Part shown: one piece after another, positions 1 through 5,199 of the stretch
How positions within the stretch are numbered: the stretch's first letter is position 1
Layout of the letters: each line of letters opens with the position of its first letter
Made by a program: the position numbers and the translations under genes
Origin: CBDUBS01 sp965365445
GTDB taxonomy: Bacteria; Bacteroidota; Rhodothermia; Rhodothermales; DASSAV01
Reading direction: 5' to 3'
Length of the DNA: 6,617 nt
NCBI GenBank assembly: GCA_965365445.1
Contig: CBDUBS010000205.1
Coordinates: 1-6,617, forward strand
The notes under the pieces: generated by a model
Database searches by the model: none
What the model saw: only the letters and a program-made list of their open reading frames with translations
What the model was told of the DNA's origin: nothing

Positions 1-431
1 CCTACCCCTACCTTGACCGCATAGGGTACGAACTGGTACGAGGCATGTCCTTCGAGCGCATCCGTTTGCTGAGAAGCCGCGGCCCGCAAGCTTTCCTCAG
101 CCGACCTGCGAAGCTCTTCCTTGCGGCTTTCAACCTGCCGAATTTGCTCCTCGCAATGCTTAACCTCGATCGTCTGCACCGATACGGTCTGCCGGTAGTG
201 CTCCCGGATAGCCGAGATCTTGTATTCGAGCGCTTCTTCAGCGGCAGGTGCGTCGGAACGCATCGAGAGTCCGAAGACGGCGCCTTCATCGCGTAACAGG
301 CCTTCGTCTTCTATCCATCTCGCCTCGTATGCGTCTTTCTCGCTGGAAGCCGGATCGGGGGGAGCGGCAGGGGGGCGGCTGGTTGCGGCCTTTTCTTCTC
401 CTGCTGCATAGGTCGTAAACGGTATGGCCAT
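1..431 (-). CDS. Coiled-coil protein of unknown function (5' part; C-terminus beyond the left edge)
   Basis: I do not recognise this protein. Reading from an ATG at 431-429, the minus strand stays open for 143 codons to the window edge, so the gene is cut at its 3' end. An in-frame TAA lies five codons upstream of the ATG, which makes 431 the most likely start; no Shine-Dalgarno is visible. Residues 1-14 are mildly hydrophobic (MAIPFTTYAAGEEK). Residues 15-30 are Ala/Pro/Ser-rich and look disordered. From about residue 33 the chain is strongly charged, and roughly 65-130 are rich in Glu, Lys, Arg, Gln and Ala with heptad-like spacing (for example EEQIRQVESRKEELRRS), which suggests a long coiled coil. 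The last visible residues turn hydrophobic (YQFVPYAVKVGVG). The codon pattern is that of a real gene, with third positions mostly G or C and no stops. It is divergent from the serine hydrolase. Existence as a gene is likely; function is unknown. Confidence 0.72.
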   Translation of the reverse strand, partial: MAIPFTTYAAGEEKAATSRPPAAPPDPASSEKDAYEARWIEDEGLLRDEGAVFGLSMRSDAPAAEEALEYKISAIREHYRQTVSVQTIEVKHCEEQIRQVESRKEELRRSAEESLRAAASQQTDALEGHASYQFVPYAVKVGV

Positions 432-596
432 AAATGGAAGTATGGGTTACTGAATGGGATGGCCGGAATGGTACGGAGGCGTGTTGCGTAGTAGAGGGCG
501 TCGGCGAAGGCTATGGTACGCCACGCGAGCAGCCGCCCGGACAGGTCATGTCCGGACAAGCTTGCAGGTGCGCCGCACAGAGATCCGCCTATCCAA

Positions 597-633
597 TACC
601 CGGTACCTAATATCGTATACTACCAGACGGGTA
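597..633. promoter_or_regulatory. Inverted repeat around an AT-rich core, possible operator or promoter region
   Basis: Perfect 6-bp arms, TACCCG at 597-602 and CGGGTA at 628-633, flank a 25-bp core that holds the most AT-rich patch of the intergenic region. That patch includes TATACT at 616-621, which resembles a -10 box on the plus strand. No good -35 box sits 16-18 bp upstream of it. The arrangement would suit a regulator site between the divergent genes, but it could also be chance. Confidence 0.2.
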
Positions 634-749
634 CTCGACGCCTGGTGTCAACCGATTCTGCGCTTTTGTTCCGAATGGTTGTAGGCATATCTCCTACCAA
701 CGAGCTTTGTGCGGAGGGTTGCCACTCATGTCGTCACCTATTTTGGGCG

Positions 750-847
750 TGTGTCGGTGGTGTAATACACAGGGATGGCGGCCCCAATGGCAAGGCTTTA
801 GTTGGGAAGCAGGCGATTGGGGTTACGCACCGGCAGGGTTGTGGCGT
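750..847 (+). other. Cluster of consecutive potential stem-loops upstream of the serine hydrolase gene
   Basis: Three adjacent potential hairpins can be drawn. TGTGT 750-754 pairs with ACACA 767-771. CCCCAAT 782-788 pairs perfectly with ATTGGGG 816-822 and encloses an inner stem, GCTT 795-798 with AAGC 807-810. ACGCAC 825-830 pairs with 841-847 (GTGGCGT) with one bulged G. They lie about 110 bp before the hydrolase start, so they could be a 5' leader structure or a small RNA. The pattern matches no riboswitch or RNA family I know, and short stems like these can arise by chance. Confidence 0.2.
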
Positions 848-954
848 GGAGAACGTTCCTTAAAAGCGCACTGGAATAACAGGACGTCATTTCGTAACGT
901 CGGCAGAAGAGCTCTGATTGGTTATTCCCACGGTACATTTCCAAACAGGTTGTC

Positions 955-2244
955 ATGAAACACCGCGTCTTGCTCTCCCTCTGCCTCAATCTTTTCTTGC
1001 TTTACGGGGTGGGGGCGCAGCCGTTTCCATCCGTCGAGCCGTCCGAGGCCGGGTTCTCGCCGGGAAGGCTGGCCCTGATCGACTCGCTCATCCAGTCGCA
1101 TATCGACCGAAATGAAATCGCCGGTGTGGTTACCCTGATAGCCCGCGACGGCAGGGCGGTGCACCACAAGAGTTTTGGTTTCCGGCGGATAGAAACCGGC
1201 GAGCCCATGACGAACGATGTGATTTTCCGGATCGCCTCGATGAGCAAAGCCGTCACCACGGTAGCCGTCATGTTGCTGTATCAGGAGGGGAAATTGCTGC
1301 TGACCGATCCGGTTTCGAAGTACATTCCCCAGTTTCGGAATACGGTTGTGGCCGTGCCGCCGCCGGCCGGCGCTCCCGATACGGTTTCGTTCGTCACGGC
1401 GCCCGCCGTGCGGCCGATAACCATTCATCACCTGCTTACCCATACCTCGGGCCTGACCTACGGGGCCGGGCCTGCCGAGAAGCTGTATAAAGAGGCGAAC
1501 CTGGACGACTGGTATTTCGCGGACCACGATGAAACCATCGGTGAAGCCGTGCTCCGGCTGGCGAGCCTCCCGCTGGCCGGGCAGCCGGGGGAAGGGTACC
1601 TGTATGGCTTCTCGACAGACGTGCTGGGCTACCTGGTGGAGGTGGTATCCGGTATGCCTCTGGACCGGTTCTTCGAGGAGCGGATATTCAGACCTCTGGG
1701 GATGAGCGACACGTATTTCTACCTGCCCCGGGAGAAGGCAAACCGGCTCGCGACGGTATACGGCATCGACGGAAACCGTCACCTGGCGGCCCGGGAAACG
1801 CCGGAAACGAGCGACAACCTGATCGGCCCGCGCAAGGCTTTCTCCGGAGGGGCGGGCCTCGTCTCAACGGCTACCGACTATGGTCGTTTCCTTCAGATGC
1901 TGCTCAACGAAGGGGAGTTGGACGGGGTAAGGCTGCTTGCTCCAAAAACCGTCGAGATCATGCACAGGAATCACGTCGGGGATCGATACGACTCGGGCAA
2001 GCGTGGCTTCGGCCTCGGATTCTGGGTGCTGGAGGACCTGGGAAGGTATGGCGAGATGGGTACGAAGGGAGCGTACGGATGGGGAAGCGCTTATTATCCG
2101 CAGTACTGGGTGGATCCGCAGGAGGACATGATCGCCCTGTTCATGACGCAGCTTACGCCTTCCGGCGGCCTGGACCTGGCCCGCAAATTCTACACGCTGG
2201 TTTATGCGGCGCTGGAAGAAACCCGGTCGGCTCCGGAAAAATAA
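955..2244 (+). CDS. Exported serine hydrolase, beta-lactamase/penicillin-binding-protein fold (class C type)
   Basis: A 429-residue protein of the beta-lactamase-related serine hydrolase family (class C enzymes, D,D-peptidases, EstB-type esterases). Residues 1-21 look like a Sec signal peptide: basic start MKHR, a Leu-rich core and a likely cut after GVGA. The nucleophile motif SxxK is S95-M-S-K98 within FRIASMSKAV. The family motif LTHTSGL is at 161-167. The tyrosine motif is Y217-G-F, where true beta-lactamases have Y-x-N. The third motif is probably G375-W-G-S, followed by YWVDPQED near 384-391, in place of K-T-G. Length is typical. The start follows a stop-rich stretch, lacks a clear Shine-Dalgarno and puts the signal peptide at the N-terminus. 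It probably hydrolyses esters or peptides in the periplasm; the substrate cannot be told from sequence, and antibiotic resistance should not be assumed. It ends 4 bp from the 3' end of the convergent SRP RNA. Confidence 0.94.
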   Translation: MKHRVLLSLCLNLFLLYGVGAQPFPSVEPSEAGFSPGRLALIDSLIQSHIDRNEIAGVVTLIARDGRAVHHKSFGFRRIETGEPMTNDVIFRIASMSKAVTTVAVMLLYQEGKLLLTDPVSKYIPQFRNTVVAVPPPAGAPDTVSFVTAPAVRPITIHHLLTHTSGLTYGAGPAEKLYKEANLDDWYFADHDETIGEAVLRLASLPLAGQPGEGYLYGFSTDVLGYLVEVVSGMPLDRFFEERIFRPLGMSDTYFYLPREKANRLATVYGIDGNRHLAARETPETSDNLIGPRKAFSGGAGLVSTATDYGRFLQMLLNEGELDGVRLLAPKTVEIMHRNHVGDRYDSGKRGFGLGFWVLEDLGRYGEMGTKGAYGWGSAYYPQYWVDPQEDMIALFMTQLTPSGGLDLARKFYTLVYAALEETRSAPEK

Positions 2245-2248
2245 AAAT
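2237..2248 (-). terminator. T-rich tail after the SRP RNA terminal stem
   Basis: On the minus strand the last base of the SRP RNA stem (3' arm CTTGCCCC) is followed directly by ATTTTTATTTTT. A GC-rich stem closing onto two T5 runs fits intrinsic termination of the SRP RNA. The T-rich tail covers the last codons and the TAA stop of the convergent hydrolase gene, so the same bases serve both strands. Confidence 0.55.
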
Positions 2249-2347
2249 GGGGCAAGCTAACCGTGTCGCGCCGCATCAACCTCCTACCGTTGCTACCTTC
2301 CGGTCCTGGCGGAGTTCAGAGGGAGCTGGCCGCACGGGACTTGCCCC
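2249..2347 (-). ncRNA. ffs: Signal recognition particle RNA (4.5S RNA, bacterial small type)
   Basis: The minus strand reads as a complete bacterial small SRP RNA of 99 nt, the scaffold that binds Ffh and directs nascent membrane proteins to FtsY and the Sec translocon. The conserved domain IV core is plain: CCAGGACCGGAAGGTAGCAA, with a GGAA tetraloop (window 2298-2301) closed by ACC/GGT and the symmetric loop AGG opposite AGCA. The ends pair perfectly, 5' GGGGCAAG with 3' CTTGCCCC, and a second helix joins CCGTG (nt 11-15) to CACGG (nt 83-87). There is no Alu domain, as in most Gram-negative bacteria. It lies 95 bp downstream of the 203-codon gene on the same strand and converges on the hydrolase gene. 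I could not find a convincing promoter directly before it. The ends given are those of the terminal helix; the mature ends may differ by a base or two. Confidence 0.95.
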
Positions 2348-2442
2348 AGGGTGCCTATCAACAGGAGCGTGTGGCCGATGTTCCGTACGGCGCATAAATA
2401 AACCATGAATGCCGTGGATCAGGATTTTTTACCGTCGGAATC

Positions 2443-3054
2443 TCACCTCCCCCGGATGGTCAGGCTATCCGTGTAGACGATCTCGCACGCGCCCATGCCG
2501 ACATCGGCGCGGGTTAACGACGTGCGCCATCTTCCTCCGTCACTCGCCAGCACATGTACCAGCCTGCCGGTCAGCCGAATGATATGCCCGGGTTTTATGC
2601 GCCCCAGTGCGTTTTCCACCACTGCGTTGGCCGGTATAATGTGCATGTTGGTGCTGTGGAGGATGACGTCCCGGGTATTTAACGTATGCGCCCCCGACGT
2701 CCATCGGTAGGCTCGTTTGCCGAGCCGTACGTCCAGTTTTTCAATGACAGACACATCCGACATGGAACCCCATCCGACGGCCAGATCATAGGGGGAGAAT
2801 ACCGCCGTCGGGTCGGAGCGATACCGCTTGACGCCAAGCACGCGCCCTTCAACCTTGAACGAAGCCACGGGCATCAATCGAAATCCGCCCCGTTCGATGA
2901 CCGCCCCGCCTTCAAGAATCGTTTGCTCGGGTTGATGCGGGGCCTGGACCCCCTTTGAAAAAGGTACTGGTTGGAGGAGCCGGTACCCTGCGGCCAGTAC
3001 CAACAGGCCGGCAACAACCACCCACCGGATACGGATCAGGACCGGCATATGCAT
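2443..3054 (-). CDS. Conserved membrane-anchored protein of unknown function (YDLAVGWG/NMHIIPA type)
   Basis: A 203-residue protein. Residues about 10-27 form one hydrophobic segment preceded by Arg, so it is probably an N-terminal anchor with the rest outside the cytoplasm; an uncleaved signal is the alternative. The soluble part carries motifs that recall a widespread family I know only as uncharacterised: YDLAVGWGSMSD at 89-100, STNMHIIPA at 134-142, HIIRLTGRLV at 157-166, and a C-terminal block of WRTSLTRADVG then MGACEI around 176-192. The single C190 and the aromatic, polar motifs could be structural or functional; no enzyme can be named. The chosen ATG at 3054 has AAGG five bases upstream. 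A second in-frame ATG two codons later is possible but has poorer spacing. The gene diverges from the lyase gene, and the SRP RNA follows it on the same strand. Confidence 0.85.
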   Translation of the reverse strand: MHMPVLIRIRWVVVAGLLVLAAGYRLLQPVPFSKGVQAPHQPEQTILEGGAVIERGGFRLMPVASFKVEGRVLGVKRYRSDPTAVFSPYDLAVGWGSMSDVSVIEKLDVRLGKRAYRWTSGAHTLNTRDVILHSTNMHIIPANAVVENALGRIKPGHIIRLTGRLVHVLASDGGRWRTSLTRADVGMGACEIVYTDSLTIRGR

Positions 3055-3090
3055 ACATACCTTGCAACGACTACGTTATGACCAGGCCGG

Positions 3091-3105
3091 CTTCGGACTC
3101 CGAAG
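3091..3105. promoter_or_regulatory. 15-bp inverted repeat between divergent genes
   Basis: CTTCGG at 3091-3096 and CCGAAG at 3100-3105 form a perfect 6-bp inverted repeat around ACT. It sits about 37 bp before the start of the membrane-anchored protein gene (minus) and about 150 bp before the lyase gene (plus). It could be an operator or a small hairpin; no matching regulator is known to me. Confidence 0.25.
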
Positions 3106-3153
3106 ACGACAGCCCTCCGATTTCCCTTGCAGGATGTCTCGGCGCCACGCATC

Positions 3154-3191
3154 TTAATGATCAGGATGGAGCTTAATCATCAGGATGGAGC
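3154..3191. repeat. Two head-to-tail copies of a 19-bp direct repeat
   Basis: TTAATGATCAGGATGGAGC (3154-3172) is followed without a gap by TTAATCATCAGGATGGAGC (3173-3191); 18 of 19 bases agree. The pair lies 62 bp before the start of the lyase gene. Each copy contains the AT-rich word TTAAT, in a region otherwise GC-rich, and an AGGATGGAG word resembling a ribosome-binding site. A duplicated regulator site, a duplicated promoter element and a recent slippage duplication are all possible. Confidence 0.85.
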
Positions 3192-3204
3192 CGCGCCCGC
3201 GGCT
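3189..3204 (+). other. GC-rich hairpin in the lyase leader
   Basis: AGCCGC at 3189-3194 pairs with GCGGCT at 3199-3204 around the loop GCCC, followed by TTCC. The stem starts inside the last bases of the second 19-bp repeat. It has an attenuator-like shape, but the T run is too short to be convincing. Confidence 0.3.
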
Positions 3205-3208
3205 TTCC

Positions 3209-3223
3209 GTTGGAACATCCAAC
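3209..3223 (+). other. Second leader hairpin before the lyase start
   Basis: GTTGGA at 3209-3214 and TCCAAC at 3218-3223 form a perfect 6-bp stem around ACA, four bases after the preceding hairpin. It ends 19 bases before the GAGG ribosome-binding site of the lyase gene. It may be a leader structure or an operator palindrome. Confidence 0.3.
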
Positions 3224-3242
3224 ATCACGAAGAGGTCCGCAC

Positions 3243-3246
3243 GAGG
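3243..3246 (+). promoter_or_regulatory. Ribosome-binding site that decides the lyase start
   Basis: GAGG sits six bases before the ATG at 3253. This supports 3253 over the in-frame upstream starts at 3127, 3157 and 3166, which would add 42, 32 or 29 residues unlike the family. Confidence 0.6.
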
Positions 3247-3252
3247 TTCATC

Positions 3253-4557
3253 ATGAAACAGGATGAAGGGAAGTACCACCCGACAACGCGCCTCATTCAT
3301 GGCCGCCACCGATCCGAAGCCTGGGAGTATGGGCATCATCTGGTGCCGCCCATTTCCACGTCGAGCACCTTCCGCCTCGACTCTGTGGTAAGGGGAGCTA
3401 TGGGGTTTCAGGAGTTCGCTCGATCCGATCAGGACGATCACCATATCTACATTTATGAACGCCTCGGCGAGCCGAACAAGGATTTGCTGGAGGAAAACCT
3501 GGCTATGGCCGAACGCGGCGACGTTGCCGTTTCGTTTGCCTCCGGGATGGCGGCCATTTCCGCCATCCTGTGTTCGCTACTGGAGGCCGGCACGCATCTG
3601 GTCGCCCATCCGGTCGTGTACGGATGTACGCACTCGCTCCTGCACAACTGGTTGCCCCGTTTCGGCATCCGGACAACCCATGCCGACCTGTTGCGCCCGG
3701 AGACGCTCTCGGAAGCCGTTCGTCCCGAAACCCGGGTGGTTTACTTCGAGACGCCGGTGAACCCCAACATGGAAATCATCGACATACGGGCCGTGGCGTC
3801 CGCAGTGGCCGAACTCAACCAGAGGCGCTCGCCGGAGGACCGCATATACGTGGTTGTAGACAATACGTTTGCAACGCCGTTTTGTCAGCGCCCCCTTGAG
3901 CACGGAGCCGACTTTGTCGTCACGAGCCTGACGAAAGGCATCAGCGGCTTCGGCACCGACATGGGGGGAGCCGTCATTGCGCCCAGATCATTCCGCGACC
4001 GTTTGCTGCTCTACCGGAAGGATTTCGGCGGGGTGCTTTCGCCCCGGTCTGCCTGGACGATCCTCACGTATGGCCTGACCAGCCTTTCTATCCGAATCCG
4101 ACATGCCCAGCAAAGCGCCGCTGCCATCGCCGATTTTCTGACCGGGCATCCGGCCGTTGATTTCGTGGCGTACCCCGGCCTGACCTCGTTCGCCGGTTAT
4201 GAAGCGGCAAGGCGGCAAATGCGGGATTATGCCGATCGGTTTGCACCCGGCGTGCTGCTCTATTTCGAGTTGAAAGGAGACACCCCGGCTGACCGACAGG
4301 CCGCTGGAATCCGCTTCATCAACCACCTGTCGGAAAACGCCTATACGATAACGCTGGCAGTGAGTCTGGGTAACGTGCGGTCGCTCGTTGAGCACCCGTC
4401 GAGTATGACCCATGCCCCCATCCCACCCGAGGAACAGGCCCGCATCGGCATACAGCCGGGGGGAATCCGCCTATCCGTGGGGTTGGAAGAAACCGAGGAC
4501 CTCATCCGGGATCTTCAGGCGGCGCTTGAGGTCGCGCTGTCCGAGCCGGTTACCTGA
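3253..4557 (+). CDS. PLP-dependent Cys/Met-metabolism enzyme, methionine gamma-lyase-like
   Basis: A 434-residue, full-length member of the trans-sulfuration family (cystathionine gamma-synthase, cystathionine and methionine gamma-lyases, O-acylhomoserine sulfhydrylases), cytosolic and normally tetrameric. Visible family marks, in order: TTRLIHGRH at 11-19; Y68-x-R70 in YERLGEP, which reaches the PLP phosphate of the neighbouring subunit; SGMAAIS at 97-103; Y123-G-C125-T in VYGCTHSLLHNW; D203 in VVDNTFATPF, which holds the pyridine nitrogen; K228 in SLTKGISGFG, the Schiff-base lysine; and R406 in GGIRLSVGLE, which binds the substrate carboxylate. The Y-G-C-T-x-x-x-L-H stretch with Cys is typical of methionine gamma-lyase, which turns methionine into methanethiol, 2-oxobutyrate and ammonia. 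A role with cystathionine, homocysteine or cysteine cannot be excluded. The start is chosen from the GAGG site and family alignment. No SAM riboswitch is visible; the leader instead holds a tandem repeat and two hairpins. Confidence 0.9.
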   Translation: MKQDEGKYHPTTRLIHGRHRSEAWEYGHHLVPPISTSSTFRLDSVVRGAMGFQEFARSDQDDHHIYIYERLGEPNKDLLEENLAMAERGDVAVSFASGMAAISAILCSLLEAGTHLVAHPVVYGCTHSLLHNWLPRFGIRTTHADLLRPETLSEAVRPETRVVYFETPVNPNMEIIDIRAVASAVAELNQRRSPEDRIYVVVDNTFATPFCQRPLEHGADFVVTSLTKGISGFGTDMGGAVIAPRSFRDRLLLYRKDFGGVLSPRSAWTILTYGLTSLSIRIRHAQQSAAAIADFLTGHPAVDFVAYPGLTSFAGYEAARRQMRDYADRFAPGVLLYFELKGDTPADRQAAGIRFINHLSENAYTITLAVSLGNVRSLVEHPSSMTHAPIPPEEQARIGIQPGGIRLSVGLEETEDLIRDLQAALEVALSEPVT

Positions 4558-4567
4558 ACCCGGGATC

Positions 4568-4594
4568 GAGGCCGAACCGCACGCGGCGAGCCTC
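4568..4594. terminator. Shared GC-rich hairpin between convergent genes, possible bidirectional terminator
   Basis: GAGGC 4568-4572 pairs with GCCTC 4590-4594, then CG 4573-4574 with CG 4587-4588, then CCG 4577-4579 with CGG 4584-4586 around the loop CACG: ten pairs with two small bulges. It fills the 35-bp gap between the lyase stop and the thioesterase stop and overlaps the latter. No T run follows on either strand, so termination by it alone is uncertain. Confidence 0.35.
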
Positions 4595-5018
4595 AATCAC
4601 ATGCGCTTGCCGTCAGCCCCCTCCGGATCGTTTCGATAACGTGCTCGGGGGCGCGGATCGGCCGGTTGCGGGCTGCATCTACAAAACACAACGTAACTTT
4701 GCCCGTAGACAGCAATTCCTTTTCACCATGTCTCCGCACTTCATAATCGATAGTTAAGCGTGTTGACGGAAGCTCCGAGATCATGCACAGGATGGATAGC
4801 ATATCGTCGTAAAATGCCGGGCGCCGGTACTGGATCGAAAGATCGATCACGGGCATGATGATGCCGCTATCCTCGATCGCCTTGTACGGCAACCCGACCT
4901 GCCGCAGCGCCTCCGTCCGCGCGACTTCGAAGTAATCGACGTAGTGAGCGTGGTAGGCATACCCCATGGGGTCGCACTCCCGGTAGCGGACGCGGTGCAG
5001 GTGCTCGTAGACGAACAT
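4593..5018 (-). CDS. Acyl-CoA thioesterase, hotdog fold, YbgC/4-hydroxybenzoyl-CoA thioesterase family
   Basis: A 141-residue cytosolic thioesterase that should hydrolyse an acyl-CoA thioester. The N-terminal signature is clear: RYRECDPMGYAYHAHYVDYF at 11-30, with D16 in the position of the catalytic Asp of 4-hydroxybenzoyl-CoA thioesterase (C-D-P-x-G), H23 and the helix EVARTEALR at 31-39. The strands SIQYRRPAFYDD (61-72) and TIDYEVRR (89-96) and the late LCFVDAARNRPIRAPEHV match the hotdog layout, and the length is usual for the family. The substrate is not predictable; in proteobacteria the family member YbgC sits with tol-pal, but no tol-pal gene is seen here. The ATG at 5018 has no Shine-Dalgarno; the first residues match the expected start of the domain. 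It lies 181 bp downstream of the transglycosylase gene on the same strand and probably has its own promoter. Confidence 0.92.
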   Translation of the reverse strand: MFVYEHLHRVRYRECDPMGYAYHAHYVDYFEVARTEALRQVGLPYKAIEDSGIIMPVIDLSIQYRRPAFYDDMLSILCMISELPSTRLTIDYEVRRHGEKELLSTGKVTLCFVDAARNRPIRAPEHVIETIRRGLTASACD

Positions 5019-5035
5019 GATGGGCGCTGAGGTGC

Positions 5036-5051
5036 AATGAGTAGATTCATT
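5036..5051. promoter_or_regulatory. Inverted repeat just downstream of the putative thioesterase -10 box
   Basis: AATGA at 5036-5040 and TCATT at 5047-5051 form a 5-bp inverted repeat around GTAGAT. On the minus strand it lies directly after the putative -10 box, over the expected transcription start, where a repressor would bind. It may be chance. Confidence 0.2.
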
Positions 5052-5080
5052 ACACTACCTCAAGAAGCCGTGAATGTCAA
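5052..5080 (-). promoter_or_regulatory. Candidate sigma-70-type promoter of the thioesterase gene
   Basis: On the minus strand TTGACA (5080-5075, a perfect -35 consensus) is followed after 17 bp by TAGTGT (5057-5052), a weak -10 box. Transcription would begin near 5045, about 27 bases before the ATG at 5018. The -35 box is strong, but the -10 matches only three of six bases. If the organism uses the Bacteroidota-type consensus, this call would be weaker. Confidence 0.4.
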
Positions 5081-5098
5081 ACGAGGAGGTACCTCGTT
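5080..5098 (-). terminator. 7-bp hairpin downstream of the transglycosylase gene
   Basis: AACGAGG 5080-5086 and CCTCGTT 5092-5098 are perfect inverted repeats around AGGTA. On the minus strand the hairpin follows the transglycosylase stop by about 100 bp and is followed by TGACATT, so there is only a short T run. Its last base overlaps the -35 box of the thioesterase promoter. It may be a weak terminator or an operator. Confidence 0.3.
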
Positions 5099-5199
5099 GC
5101 GTGAAGCCGGTGTTAATCGGCCCATCTATGGGGATGTCCGGCGTATGCCGCTGAGGGCCGTAAGCCCGCAACCGGTCGGGGTCGCCTCCGGGAGGGAGT

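Larger units (their letters stand above)
432..954. other. Gene-free intergenic region (about 520 bp) between divergent genes
   Basis: No convincing gene lies here. The open frames in it are Trp/Arg-rich or overlap each other and show no protein-family motifs. It is less GC-rich than the flanking genes in places, especially 606-621. It holds several inverted repeats: CCGGAC 537-542 with GTCCGG 550-555; TACCCG 597-602 with CGGGTA 628-633; a bulged stem 678-685 with 693-701; CCCCAAT 782-788 with ATTGGGG 816-822; and GACGT 883-887 with ACGTC 897-901. It should contain the promoters of both divergent genes, but I could not assign either with confidence. No tRNA, tmRNA, RNase P or 6S RNA signature was seen. 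Confidence 0.6.

Noticed and set aside
537..555. CCGGAC/GTCCGG hairpin as a terminator
   Set aside because: No T run follows on either strand, and no gene ends nearby that would need it.
311..559. 82-codon minus-strand frame over the start of the coiled-coil gene
   Set aside because: Its end overlaps the better-supported 143-codon frame and it is a low-complexity Pro/Arg-rich shadow.
934..941. TACATTTC as a -7 promoter box for the hydrolase
   Set aside because: There is no matching upstream element at 17-19 bp, and the leader would be only a few bases long.
707..958. 83-codon open frame before the hydrolase, overlapping its start by ATGA
   Set aside because: It starts at TTG, has an odd Trp/Arg/Gly-rich composition and no family motif. 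It lies in the hairpin-rich region, so it is more likely chance than a coupled gene.
922..1782. 286-codon open frame antisense to the hydrolase
   Set aside because: It lies wholly opposite a gene with clear catalytic motifs. Long antisense frames are common in GC-rich coding DNA, and no motif was seen in it.
2393..2400. TATTTATG on the minus strand as a Bacteroidota-type -7 promoter box for the SRP RNA
   Set aside because: It resembles TAnnTTTG, but it lies 46 bp before the RNA 5' end and has no TTG at the right distance, so it would need 5' processing.
3127..3252. 42-codon N-terminal extension of the lyase
   Set aside because: It would translate the tandem repeat and hairpins, starts at TTG and has no family counterpart. 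GAGG sits six bases before the ATG at 3253.
3055..3252. SAM or T-box riboswitch upstream of the lyase gene
   Set aside because: None of the conserved core sequences of these elements could be found, although the gene's role made them worth looking for.
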